A stretch of DNA of 64,000 nt. Origin: Brachypterus glaber (taxonomy: Eukaryota; Arthropoda; Insecta; Coleoptera; Kateretidae). Below the pieces are notes generated by a model. That model did not search any database. It was given only the letters and a program-made list of their open reading frames with translations, and was not told where the DNA came from. Shown here in pieces: positions 32,801 to 41,107 of this stretch. Location of the stretch: NCBI GenBank assembly GCA_958510825.1, contig OY294049.1:34376774-34440773 (forward strand), read 5' to 3'. The position numbers and the translations under genes were made by a program. Each line of letters begins with the position of its first letter. Position 1 is the stretch's first letter.

Positions 32801-33323
32801 AGCTATAAAAGCATATAAGTAGTTTTTTTGTTTTGCAGCCAAGAAAAATAGGTCATGAGGTACTTAGGGGGCAAAACATTAGTATCTTACTGTTATTCCT
32901 GATATTTTGAGAGTCTTATATATGTAGGTTCCTACATATATAAGGCTAAATTCGTCTGTAGGCTAAATAATTAAATATTTTAAATGTCACGAACAATCAC
33001 TGAACATAACCTAAACCTATTCAAAAATAGAAATGGTACTATTATAAAACTAATTATTTTTTTATCGCTATTTTATGTGACAGAATTCTTAGAAGTTAAA
33101 ATTTATTGACGTCTATAAAAAAGTTACAGCCTAGGGATGTTGTACAATATTTGTTGAAATTTTTCATAAAATACTTGAGAATAAGCGTTAAATAGGTGTA
33201 AAATAAGGTATATTACTTACCAAAATCAATAAACTTTTTTATAGATAACGGTGAGGGGTTGAATTGTGAATAAAAATCCAACATTTTTGACATGGATTGA
33301 AGATTTCTCGGTGACAACCTCAT
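17808..33323 (-). CDS. Pdk: Pyruvate dehydrogenase kinase (mitochondrial)
   Basis: Minus-strand exons 33323-33221, 23710-23553, 23324-23090, 19164-18979, 18637-18462, 18356-18132 and 17999-17808 total 1275 nt, 424 aa plus stop, in the normal 400-440 range. PDK phosphorylates the E1-alpha subunit and shuts down the pyruvate dehydrogenase complex in the mitochondrial matrix. The N-terminal helical domain holds [15 protein letters not shown] and [16 protein letters not shown] strings and [16 protein letters not shown]. The GHKL ATP site has its N box [13 protein letters not shown] (E250, N254), G1 box DRGGGI (289-294) and G2 box [16 protein letters not shown] (325-340). The C-terminal DW motif of the dimer interface is TGDWSN (D390, W391). 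The tail after 395 is Q- and N-rich. Intron 1 is about 9.5 kb and full of repeats; the last intron is only 132 bp and holds an unusual hairpin. The start faces ZnT7, 793 bp away. Confidence 0.96.
18041..18088 (+). other. Intronic hairpin with hammerhead-like core strings
   Basis: ACGTATTGTG (18041-18050) pairs with CACAATAACGT (18078-18088), one base bulged. The loop starts exactly with CTGATGAG and contains CGAAAC, the two invariant strings of a hammerhead ribozyme core, at suitable spacing. GCT/GGC could form a short stem II. No stem III or NUH cleavage site follows GAAAC, so as read it should not cleave. It lies antisense in the last PDK intron. Confidence 0.4.
18868..18950. mobile_element. 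Truncated copy of the GTATTACGTAACGCAAA MITE
   Basis: AAGTATTACGTAACGCAAAT followed by TTTGATCATTTTGGA and a run of C matches one end of the elements at 26592-26741 and 63890-63976. The other end is missing. Confidence 0.65.
19251..20210. mobile_element. Fold-back element with nested palindrome
   Basis: AGGGTAAAGTAAATCAAAG at 19251 pairs with the inverted CTTTGATTAACTTTACCC at 20193-20210, and AAGGCTCGAAGC at 19306 with GGCTCGAAGC-type DNA at 19970. A second palindrome at about 19448-19570 has arms AATTCGTCACCCCAGTATT and AATACTGGGGTGACGAATT. It fills most of a PDK intron. Confidence 0.7.
20355..20800. repeat. Two-copy direct repeat of about 190-240 bp
   Basis: The segment starting GACGTCCGACGCCCACGAAG near 20362 is repeated from about 20595. 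Shared phrases are TATTTCCACGTCCAGTATT, TTTAAGGTATATTTTT and TATTCTCCTCGTTTAAAT, ending each time in AATTAGGTC-TGT-ACGT-GGACGTGAAAATA. It could be a small tandem duplication or a two-monomer element. Confidence 0.75.
20822..20945. mobile_element. Truncated copy of the CAAGCAAGATAGTAAATT MITE
   Basis: About half of the palindrome found complete at 43161-43370: CAAGCAAGATAGTAAATTAA, then ATCGCACTGTAAATATT, up to ATAAAATAAACTACG. Confidence 0.75.
21480..21660 (+). repeat. Probable retroelement 3' end with TTA tail
   Basis: GTTAGGCTTAACGCCTCCCC to TTGGGACCAACATAAAGC is followed by a (TTA)n run of seven or eight units, the shape of a LINE or SINE 3' terminus. No coding sequence was recognised. 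Confidence 0.45.
22173..22407. mobile_element. MITE with TTTAACCCTTTA ends
   Basis: TTTAACCCTTTAGTTGCTGCGG is inverted at CCGCAGATAAAGGGTTAA. The interior has a duplicated unit: GGCGTATTTATACAT and CAGCCTGAAACTGC each appear twice about 110 bp apart. Confidence 0.75.
22645..22725 (+). repeat. Inverted partner of 27165-27250
   Basis: GTCATAAGCCTGCGCACAAG, then GACGGCACATCAAGCCAAT, is found inverted in PDK intron 1 at 27165-27250, 4.5 kb away. The two copies flank exons 2 and 3 of PDK. Confidence 0.75.
23786..23893. mobile_element. Palindromic MITE with ACAGGGCTATTCAGAAATAA end
   Basis: The left arm ACAGGGCTATTCAGAAATAA pairs with the right TTATTTCTGAATAACCCTG, and CAAATTTAAGAGGT with ACCTCTTAAATTT. 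About 108 bp, just inside PDK intron 1. Confidence 0.85.
23944..24050 (+). repeat. 21-bp minisatellite, five units
   Basis: The unit is approximately GATTTGAAGTCGCAAAAATT plus one G. The last three units are nearly identical and the first two degenerate. Confidence 0.85.
24602..25849. mobile_element. Large composite palindrome
   Basis: TAGTCCAGTCAAATAA (24604) pairs with TTATTTGACTGGACTA (25831-25846). The arms continue through GTACACGGACTGAT, GATGGTAACAGAACACT and the ACCCCTAAAAT region. Inside lie at least three more palindromes: about 24930-25165 (CATCGGACGATAA arms), about 25335-25400 and about 25500-25602 (CCAACCAAATAAATACTG arms). No coding sequence. It lies in PDK intron 1. Confidence 0.8.
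26053..27108. mobile_element. Fold-back element interrupted by a MITE
   Basis: AGCCCAAGCAACGAAGG at the left pairs weakly with GCTTAGTTGCTGGGACT at the right. The arms pair well through CGCCATCTTGATTTTAAGGT and CTTACCTAGTTTTTAAGAAA. The loop region contains the MITE 26592-26741. Confidence 0.75.
26592..26741. mobile_element. MITE with GGGAACGTTCAAGTATTACG ends
   Basis: GGGAACGTTCAAGTATTACG and its complement at the right. Inner sequence is TTTGATCATTTTGGA with C-rich runs and TATACCATTAACACGGGCG. The same ends are seen at 35405, 39204 and 63890, with different interiors. Confidence 0.85.
27165..27250 (-). repeat. Inverted partner of 22645-22725
   Basis: On the minus strand it reads CATAAGCCTGTGCACAGG, then GACGGCACATCAAGCCAAT, the same as 22645-22725. 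Confidence 0.75.
27251..28440. other. PDK intron 1, mostly featureless
   Basis: AT-rich intron. A degenerate MITE end (TTATTACGTAACGAACTTT) lies near 28150. From 28245 to 28330 an ACAGGCACACAAAAAAAAGG end resembles the fold-back element that starts at 29086, so a half copy may be present. Confidence 0.45.
28440..29085. repeat. Region rich in ATGGACGTCC phrases
   Basis: ATGGACGTCC, ATGGACGTAT, ATGGACATCC and close variants appear a dozen times between 28452 and 28620 and again at 29010-29080, in both orientations. The pattern suggests two ends of a decayed element, the later part cut by the insertion at 29086. Confidence 0.55.
29086..29946. mobile_element. Fold-back element with arms over 300 bp
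   Basis: Ends ACACCGGCACACAAAAAAAA are perfectly inverted at the right. The arms stay complementary through GACCTACCTACGGGTACGTA, GAATTCGAGGTCAG, ACCCTCGAAATTTCGAGAAA and GAGACCACGAGCC. Several open frames on both strands arise from this symmetry and are not genes. Confidence 0.9.
29947..33220. other. PDK intron 1, 5' part
   Basis: No exon is seen. At 30530-30770 there is a decayed relative of the fold-back element 3124-4464 (CATACAAAATTAGAAAAA, AGGTTTTGCATGTAAATTA and CCAGGGGCGTACGAAAT phrases). From 31255 to 32095 a segment starting ATACAGGGTAGT and ending CGCTCTGTAT could be another old insertion. The rest is AT-rich. Confidence 0.4.
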
Positions 33324-34116
33324 TTTAATATGTTTATTTAATTCGTATCACTAAATGTTATAACACACTTGCATCCTCTACAACAAACATAACAAAACTG
33401 ATTTGACCTTGCCGGTTTTCAAAGTATATATTTTCAGACGATTGCACTGAAAAGGCAAAAAATGATTTTTTTAGACATCCCATGAAAATTTTTGACGTTT
33501 ATGGTTACAGATGTCTGTAAAATAAAAGAGCGCTCTCTATAAATGAGCGATGATATCTGAAAATGCAGGGAACTGTAAAATTTAACGATGTTGTCAAATG
33601 TATTATTTTTTTCTAAAATAATTTAAATTTCTTTTAAATAAATTCACTATAGTTAAAAAAATTGATTAATTATGGTTAAATTAATAATTTAATTTCACTT
33701 TTAATACTAAATAAAGTTTTTAAAACCTCTTACTTTGAATTTTATAACAAGAAACAGCAAACCGGAATATGGCATCGTCGCTTGTCAAATATTGACAGTT
33801 CACTAGTTAGGTTAGTTAAAAATGACAACAAGGCAAATTTTAAGTTTTGCCAGCCGGTTCCTTGTAAAAATATGAGATAAACCAGATTAAAATAACCTTT
33901 AGTGATGATAAAAGCTTAATATTAAATAGTTTGTTTGTAAGGAAACCCCATTTTAGTGAGTTACAAAGAAAAATTTTACAAGGTCCACCTGCTTACATCC
34001 ATATGAAAAGTAAGAAACTACAAAAAGAAAAGAAAATATAAGATTTATAGATAATAGATATATTAAAAGTGATGAAATTTAAAATATTTTCTAAATAGTA
34101 TAGGTAAAACATAAAA
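33324..34116. promoter_or_regulatory. Head-to-head promoter region of PDK and ZnT7
   Basis: 793 bp separate two start codons on opposite strands. GTTAGGTTAGTTAAAAATGAC lies near 33810 and the PDK side holds several TTATAAC phrases, but no clear TATA box or initiator is visible. A shared bidirectional promoter is inferred from geometry alone. Confidence 0.4.
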
Positions 34117-37100
34117 ATGTTACCTCTATCTACCAAGGATAATTACTCAAGAGGATTCGGATCGAGGATCAAGGAAAAAGTTAATAATTGGATAAGATTA
34201 ATATTTTCTGATAGAAATTCCAGAAATTTGTTCCTATTCTTGTTACTTAATTTATCCTTTGCATTTGTTGAATTAATTTATGGAGTATGGAGTAATAGTT
34301 TAGGTTAGTATTTTTATTTAGTAAGATTCTAGCAAAGCCATATTATGGTGATTTTATAAATGGAGAAACAAAGACCTAATTTGGTGCCCTTTACCAAATT
34401 GTCACCCCTCATGACTAGGGACACTAGATCTAGGTCTTAAGTTAGCAAGGTGCCTTGCTAACTTAAGATCTAGATCTAGTGTCCCTACTCATGATACAAG
34501 TCGAAAACAGGTCTGGTGGTCTAGGTAAACCCACCATGGCCAAAGAGATCAATCTTTACTTAATCAAATTTGGTGGGTCACTTATACCCTGTGCTTTTTT
34601 AGGGGTATTTTTTGTTTTTTTGAAAACCCTGCAATTCCTTTACCATTCAATAGCACCGTCCGTTTATATGATTTTCAGTGAAGGGCTTGGTAGATTTTTT
34701 CACTTTCGCTGAAAATTATATTAATGGACGGTACTATCGAATGGTAAGGGTTTCAAAAAAAACAAAAAATACCCCCAAAAAAGCGACATGTATACCCACT
34801 CAACATGTTGAAATTTATAAAAGATTAAAATATATGCAAATTTTTAAAAAATGGTTAGACCTAGAGAGTTGAACCCCCCAAATTTTTTCTGATTACAGCT
34901 TTGGTGGTTGATTGCTTAGTATTTTTTTTTATTTTCAGGTTTAATTTCCGATTCATTCCATATGTTCTTTGATTGTACTGGACTTCTAGCAGGTTTAGTA
35001 GCCTCGATTATAACAAAATGGAAAGCCAATGATAAGTATTCATATGGGTATGTGAGAGCAGAAATTTTGGCAGGCTTTGTGAATGGACTGTTTTTGTTAT
35101 TCATATCATTTTTCTTAATGTCGGAAGCAGTTGAAAGGGCCATTGAACCACCAGAGGTAATTACTAAATTAATAATATTGACAAATTATAGGGATGGTGT
35201 ATAACAAAATGGGGCATGTAAGATCAAAAGGTGCTAAATCCAACTTAGCTAACTTTTGGAAAACCAGAAAAACTGTAATTCTTTTTGTATGAGACTTTTA
35301 AATCTGTAACCTTTGGCATTTTATTCAGCTAAATGGTAGTTATCATTGGTTCAAAAGTTGCAAGAATATATTAAATATTATCTGAAATATTTAAAAAATT
35401 ACTTTGGGAACATTCAAGTGTTACATAACGCAGATTGTACCAAAATTCATACACTTCATATCCCGTTTCTCGCGTTATAAAAGGCTGCATGTTTTGGCCA
35501 ACCCCCAAATAGGGGGTGTGTTAGGGGGGTAGCCAAATTATAAAATCTGTATAGCCTTTCATAACGCGAGAACCGGGATATGAAGTGTATGAATTTTGGT
35601 ACAATTTGCGTTACATAACACTTGAACATGCCATTTGGACTTTTTGATCCTAATCATCATTTTTTATTGGTTCAGTTTCTCAAAAAAGGGTGTTCTTTTA
35701 ATCGGGATCGGAATAGCAAGTTTTTTTATAGAAAAGCACGATAACTTAAGAACACAGCTAGAGACTTGAAATTTGGTATACAGGTATGTTATCTAAAGTT
35801 CTCGCTCGGGATTGTTTTTGGTGAACAGTGAGGTGGGACAAGGGGGGTAAATGGCGAAAATACAATATTTTTTTACAAAAATTTGAAAATTGCTATATAG
35901 GGGTTTTTGAGGTTGCTGAAATTGAATCTGATAATTAAAAAAATCTAACTCCACCCCCACGGGGGTGAGGGGGTAAATATTTTTAAATGTTGTCAATATT
36001 TTCGTTAAAACTGGTATATGGGGTTTTTTGGGGTTGATGAATCTGAATGTGATAATTGTTTTTATTTTCACCCCCTGGTGGCGGGGGTAGTTTTTTGGAA
36101 AATTGGTATATTGGGGTTTTTGAGTTTGCTGAAAGTGAATCTGATAATAACATAATTCTAACTCCACCCCCTGAGGGGCAGCGGTTCTTGAAAATTTATA
36201 TATTGGGGTTTTTGAGGTCGCTAAAACTAAATCTTAAAATAATTATTTTTTCAAATCCACTCCCCGAGCCACTCCCTAAGGGGCGGGGGGTAGTTATCGT
36301 GAAAATTGGTATATTGGGGTTTTTGAGGTTGCTGAAAGTGAATATGATAATAAAAAAATTCTAACTCCACCCCCGAGGGGCAGCGGTTCTTGAAAATTTA
36401 TATATTGGGTTTTTTGAGGTCGCTAAAACTAAATCTTAAAATAATTATTTTTCCAAATCCACTCCCCGAGCCACTCCCTAAGGGGCGGCGGGTAGTTTTA
36501 ATGAAAATTGGTATATTGGGGTTTTTGAGGTTGCTGAAAGTGAATATGATAATAAAATTTTTTAACTCCACCCCCTGAGGAGCGGGGGGTAGTTTTTGTG
36601 AAAATTGGTCTATTGGGGTATTTAAGGTTGCTGAAAGTGAATCTGCTAATAAAAAAATCCATTTCACGCGCGGAGGTGAAAAATCGGAAAGCTCTTTTAA
36701 TGGGCAGTGTATTTTTGGGCTATTTATCAATTACGTCACCGAGTTTTTGCTTTTTTGGAAAAATGTACATGTGTACAAGTTTTTTAGTACAGTCCTGTAT
36801 AGAATAAATTTATGCCAGCGTTTTTTGTAAAATCCTAAAAATTAAATCAGTTTTCTGCTTTTAAGTTGAACACGTTGAACACAAATCCAAGTTTTTTTTT
36901 TAATAAATAAATATCAAAATTTTAAAATATTGCTGTTTGCATAATACATTTATATATTTTTTATGCCTGTCTGTGACGCTATTTTCATTCAATATTGTTA
37001 TATTTTTTGGTCAAAATTATTTTTGTTTTGCATATCTTCAGAACAAGTCGACTTGTTAAATGTAAAATTTTGCTGCAGGTAAAACATGAAAGGCTCTTCC

Positions 37101-37717
37101 TCGTCTCCGTCTTGGGTTTATTAGTAAACCTGGTGGGAATATATGCATTCCAGCATGGCCATGGCCATTCCCATGGAGGCGGTTCCCATGGACACTCTCA
37201 CGGAGGGGGGCATGGTCATTCCCACAACAATCATTCCCATGACCATGGCATCGACATCGACACAGGCGCTCACGAATCCCAAATCATGAAGGGCGTGTTT
37301 CTTCACATCTTAGCCGACACCCTTGGCAGTGTAGGAGTAATAATTTCAACAATACTTATGCAGATGTTTGGTTGGATGATAGCAGACCCTATTTGCTCCA
37401 TGTTCATTTCTATTTTGATAGCACTGAGCGTTCTAGCTTTAATTAAAGACTCGATAGTGATACTGATGCAAAGACAGCCCACTTCGTTAGATAACGTCCT
37501 TCCTCAGTGCTACCAAAAGGTTGTGAGTTTAGCAGGGGTGTATTCAGTACAAGAACCCCATTTTTGGACTTTGTGCAGTGATTTTTATGTAGGTGCTTTA
37601 AAACTGGAAGTATCGAAAAATGTGGACCCAAAATATGTTGTCTCTCATACACAGATGATTTTCGCTTCAGTGGGAGTGAAGCAAATTTATGTGCAGTTGG
37701 ACTATACACCAATGTGA
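34117..37717 (+). CDS. ZnT7-type zinc transporter (SLC30A7/ZnT86D-like)
   Basis: Exons 34117-34303, 34939-35156 and 37079-37717 give 347 aa, slightly shorter than vertebrate ZnT7. Cation diffusion facilitators of this clade move zinc from the cytosol into the early secretory pathway and Golgi, in exchange for protons. The two HxxxD zinc-site motifs are HMFFD (H70, D74) in helix 2 and HILAD (H211, D215) in helix 5. Between them is the cytosolic histidine loop at about 161-191, made of HGHGHSH, SHGHSHGGGHGHSH and NNHSHDHG. SYGYVRAEILAGFVNGLFL fixes the ZnT7/ZnT5 group. The C-terminal cytosolic domain runs from about 255 to the end (QLDYTPM). Start ATG is preceded by AAAA. Intron 2 (1.9 kb) carries a MITE and an 8-copy tandem array. 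AATAAA lies at 37847-37852. Confidence 0.95.
34410..34493. repeat. Near-perfect 84-bp palindrome in ZnT7 intron 1
   Basis: CATGACTAGGGACACTAGAT, then CTTAAGTTAGCAAGG, is mirrored by CCTTGCTAACTTAAG and ATCTAGTGTCCC. The CCTTGCTAACTTAAG phrase also occurs at 63754-63768. Confidence 0.85.
34595..34795. repeat. Palindrome in ZnT7 intron 1
   Basis: CTTTTTTAGGGGTATTTTTT and ACCATTCAATAGCACCGTCC in the left half pair with GGACGGTACTATCGAATGGT and AAAAAATACCCCCAAAAAAG in the right half. A fold-back element or MITE is likely. Confidence 0.8.
35405..35632. mobile_element. MITE (GGGAACGTTCAAG-type ends) in ZnT7 intron 2
   Basis: GGGAACATTCAAGTGTTACA and its complement at the right. The inner arms CCAAAATTCATACACTTCAT and CGCGTTATAAAAGGCTG match the MITE at 39204-39400. 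Confidence 0.85.
35885..36665 (+). repeat. Eight-unit tandem array, 90-120 bp units
   Basis: A core phrase TATTGGGGTTTTTGAGGTTG plus CTGAAAGTGAATCTGATAAT recurs at about 35894, 36012, 36108, 36199, 36308, 36399, 36510 and 36607. Between cores is a C-rich then G-rich stretch (CTCCACCCCCTGAGGGGCGG). Units 4-5 and 6-7 are almost identical as a pair of about 202 bp, a higher-order duplication. Long open frames cross the array in both directions but vary with unit length. Confidence 0.9.
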
Positions 37718-38597
37718 TTTAATATTTTGAAAATGTACAAATGCATAGCGTTTTATTTTGGAAATTTTATTTGTAAGTAATCAGTAATTTTTCTAAAAAA
37801 TTGCCAAATAGGAAAATGACACAGGCAGCAGATCAGTTTAGGTAAAAATAAAATATTTTCATATTCTTTTTTTTTTATATTTAAAATTATAAAATATTTT
37901 GGACTGAGATGATTTTTCGGTATTTTTTCAAGATTAACAGTATTAATACTATATAATAATAATTATTATCCTTAGATAATACTGTATTAGAGAAAAGGGC
38001 GCGAACCCATTCGGAGGTCTATTTGAACCCTTTCTAAAAACATTTACTTTGCCGCTGTACCAAAACAGTCCATACTTGCAAAATGGTTTAAGAAATTTCA
38101 ATTATTCGCCAGTGGACACAGTTAAGTCTGACGCGCATTAGTTCTACTTTTTTTATATAAAATCTTACCTCCGAAGGTATATAAAAGATTTCGTCGAGAG
38201 ATTACCTCCAATTTGTACACATGAATTTCTTACTGGTTTACCCCTTGGGCTTCATTTACTTTGGCTCAAAGTTAAAATGTAAGGCATAATCAATTTACTA
38301 GGAATCGTACAGAAAAAGTACACTATTTCTGTCCAAATGAGAGTAGAAATTGTCATTAGTAATGACTATGACTCATTCCTTTAAATTTTTTGTTAAACTG
38401 ATAAAAAAAAGTTAAGGATTTTCTCTGGGAAAAAACAGTTTAGGAAAAAAATCATAAAATGTCCATATTCTCTAATCATTTCTAAAAAACAAATAAATTT
38501 AATCAGTTCAAAAATATTTATATTCGGGAACAATGCGTTTTCCTTAATGTAACATTATGTTACTAAAATATCAGAAATTATTATTGAAAACTGAAAA
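37718..38597. other. ZnT7 3' flank
   Basis: Contains the ZnT7 polyadenylation signal at 37847-37852. From 37985 AT-rich DNA leads into the Tc1 transposase remnant and may be part of the same dead element. No other feature seen. Confidence 0.45.
37847..37852 (+). terminator. Candidate ZnT7 polyadenylation signal
   Basis: AATAAA 130 bp after the stop codon, the first canonical hexamer on this strand. Confidence 0.6.
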
Positions 38598-38800
38598 TTA
38601 ATAGCGAGTAATTCTACCTCTATTGTCTATAACCGCTTCAACTCGCCGAGGCACACTTAAAATTAAGCGATTTAACTGATCTCGGTCCAATACATTCCAT
38701 AAATCCGGAAGAACTTGCTAGTTTCCTTACGTCATGAAAATGTGGTTGACGATCAATTACTGTTCTACCAAGCATGTCCCAGACATGTTCAATACAGTTA
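38598..38800 (-). pseudogene. Tc1-like transposase C-terminal fragment
   Basis: The minus strand encodes CIEHVWDMLGRTVIDRQPHF, then, in another frame, LWNVLDRDQLNRLILSVPRR and VEAVIDNRGRITRY before a stop. This is the usual C-terminus of Tc1-type transposases, with the IEHxWD motif near the last catalytic acid. A frameshift near 38710 and the loss of the N-terminal two thirds make it a pseudogene. Confidence 0.85.
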
Positions 38801-39021
38801 AAAAATGCTTAACTTTCGTTTATCTATGTATGGTTTTTTTATAAACTCCGCAGCGCGCCGGGTATTTTTTCCGAAAACTTGAGTTTTAAACCTCTGTAAT
38901 GTCCTTTACAAGTAATACATTTTGCCCTGCTGTCTGTCCTAAAAAATCTAGTTAATTACAATAAACTTTTGTTTTTAAATGATTGTTTTAATCTTTTGTA
39001 GTTTGCAAAAATTACGTGACT

Positions 39022-39204
39022 TAAGGGGTCGTCCGTAAAATACGTCACACTTTTTTAGGTGCTCATCAGAATCTAAAAAAAAATTTTTAGTGGGTCAATA
39101 AAATTTTTGGTGTGACGTCAGACTCGACCAAGCCCCCCTCCCCATGTCACAAATGCCTGACCCCTCTCCCCTAAAGGTTTGACGTATTTTATGGATGACC
39201 CCTA
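39022..39204. mobile_element. MITE with TTAAGGGGTCGTCCGTAAAA ends
   Basis: TTAAGGGGTCGTCCGTAAAA plus TACGTCA is inverted at TGACGTATTTTATGGATGAC plus CCCTAA. It directly abuts the next MITE, sharing the TAAGGG junction. Confidence 0.85.
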
Positions 39205-39400
39205 AGGGAACGTTCAAGTATTACGTAACGCAAAATGTACCTAAATTCATACCTCGGTTCTCGCGTTATTTAAGGCTGTAGAGATTTCATATTTTGGCTA
39301 CCCCCCTCTTATTAGGGAGGGGGATATCTCTATAATAACGCGAGAACCGGGGTTTGAATTTTGGTACAATTTGCGTTACATATTACTTGCACGTTCCCTA
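39204..39400. mobile_element. MITE with GGGAACGTTCAAG ends, adjacent copy
   Basis: AGGGAACGTTCAAGTATTAC pairs with the right end ACGTTCCCT. The inner arms AACGCGAGAACCG and CGGTTCTCGCGTT are perfect. Confidence 0.85.
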
Positions 39401-39763
39401 AAGAGGCAGAAAAATCTTAAATTTCAGTAATATAAAAAATGGGGATGGGGAGTCTAAAAATCCCGAAATAAAAAACGTAATTTTTGCATTTATGACGAAT
39501 TTGAGCAAGATTTTTTTAGCAACTTGATAATTTTTGCTTTAGGGTAAAAATTTTATAAATAAAACAATACATTAATAATATGTCTTTATTGAAACAGATT
39601 ATATACACATACAGCGCGATCCAGATTTTAAGGATACTTTACGAATAGTCTGAAATAGAAAGGATTATTAATACTTTTATTGGTTTAAGTTCTGGTACAA
39701 ATACACTAGCGTAACGTTAGGTTTAAGTGACTAACCTAACATTAAGCAATTTGTCCATATATT

Positions 39764-39980
39764 TAGATACTATACGCCATATTGACGTAATATCACGTCA
39801 TATTGACACAAGTCATGTTGACGTAATATCATGTCATGTTGGCGTAATATCACGTCATATTGACGTAATATCACGTCATATTGACGTAATATCACGTCAC
39901 ATTGACGTAATATCACGTCATGTTGACGTAATATCACGTCGATATGACGTGATATTATGTTATAGGGCATATAGTATCCA
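39764..39980. repeat. 21-bp palindromic tandem array (TGACGT-rich)
   Basis: About nine units of 21 bp between 39781 and 39966. Each contains TGACGTAATATCACGTCA, itself nearly palindromic, followed by a TAT or TGT joint. One unit is shortened to 15 bp. The array is flanked by GATACTATACGCC and its near complement GGCATATAGTATCC, so it sits inside an inverted-repeat-bounded unit. Confidence 0.9.
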
Positions 39981-40870
39981 ACACCTATATAATTTTAATG
40001 CAAAGACCAAATAGTAAGGTTCCTAACAAGATGTCCTATTAAGACATCAATTAAATTTAATGTTCAAAATAAAAAAACAGGCAAGGCAGTTTAGTGACTC
40101 ACCTAACATTTTACGGACATGTTTATATAGGAACCTAAATTCAGTTTGCATTAAATAAAAAAATATTCATAAATGAGATTTTAGTTATGAAATTCAATAT
40201 GATTAGTTAGTTAAAATGTAATGTCCATTATATTTGAAAAGCACAAAATGAGATTCGTACAACAAAATTAGTTGCATTATAAACATTTTTTAAATAAAAA
40301 TAGGAATGGAATATTTACCAGAAATAAAAGCAATAACAATAAAAGTTGATACAAAATAAGGTGTTTTTTTGTCTAAAAAAAAACATTCCTAAAATTTTTT
40401 TATGTAACATGTATTAAAATTCTACATTTACATTTTGTAATGTAGAAATTCATAGAATATTTTTTATTGACACGTCTGTAAAACTTATATGGGTTTATAA
40501 TTGATTGTTATTACATAGTATAGCATTATTTATTTTAAATTAAAATTAGGTATCACAAAAATGACTAAAAATATAATGCAAACCATGTCAAATTTGGCAA
40601 TATAAGAAATTTGTTTATTAAGTTTTTGGAAGTCAAATTTTCAAGTTAAATTTTAAAACATCTTTTTAACAAAAAAAAAAAAATGAAATTTTAAATTTAA
40701 CAAATCACATGTGCACATTGGACGTCAAATTTTGGCTCCCAAAAACGTTTTAAATGTATTGTATAAAAACCCCATATTTGTAAAGTGTATCGGTAAAAAC
40801 TGAATCACCCGGTATTTATTTTAAATAAATATTTTGACAAATAAATTATTTTACCTAACATTACCTAATC

Positions 40871-41107
40871 ACGCTAATCCTGAATAGACATTTAGTTTTA
40901 TTGGCTTGCAAACGCAAAACCAAGAGTTAATCCCGTTAGTAGGAGGTCTACACATTCTAAAACGATCAAAAGTAAAATCTGGTGCTACTATGGTAATTTT
41001 TAAAGAATTAAGTCAACCGACCACCTCAAATTTTACTTCTGATAACAGGATTAACTCTTGGTTAGCGTTGGAAAGCCACTAAAACTTGCCTATTCAGGAT
41101 TAGCGTT
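40871..41107. mobile_element. MITE with CGCTAATCCTGAATAG ends
   Basis: CGCTAATCCTGAATAG is inverted at CTATTCAGGATTAGCG. The subterminal AACCAAGAGTTAATCC and GGATTAACTCTTGGTT pair perfectly. Confidence 0.88.

Noticed and set aside
34479..34872. Frames in ZnT7 intron 1
   Set aside because: They lie in a palindrome and are not in phase with the flanking ZnT7 exons.
36056..36730. Open reading frames through the ZnT7 intron array, both strands
   Set aside because: They come from the repeating units, change frame when unit length changes and have repeat-like protein sequence. No start or splice context.
39781..39966. CRISPR-like regular repeat
   Set aside because: Units abut with no unique spacers, and the host is a eukaryote. 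It is a palindromic minisatellite.
39770..40014. Frame with regular ISRHIDVI repeats
   Set aside because: A direct product of the 21-bp array; not a protein gene.
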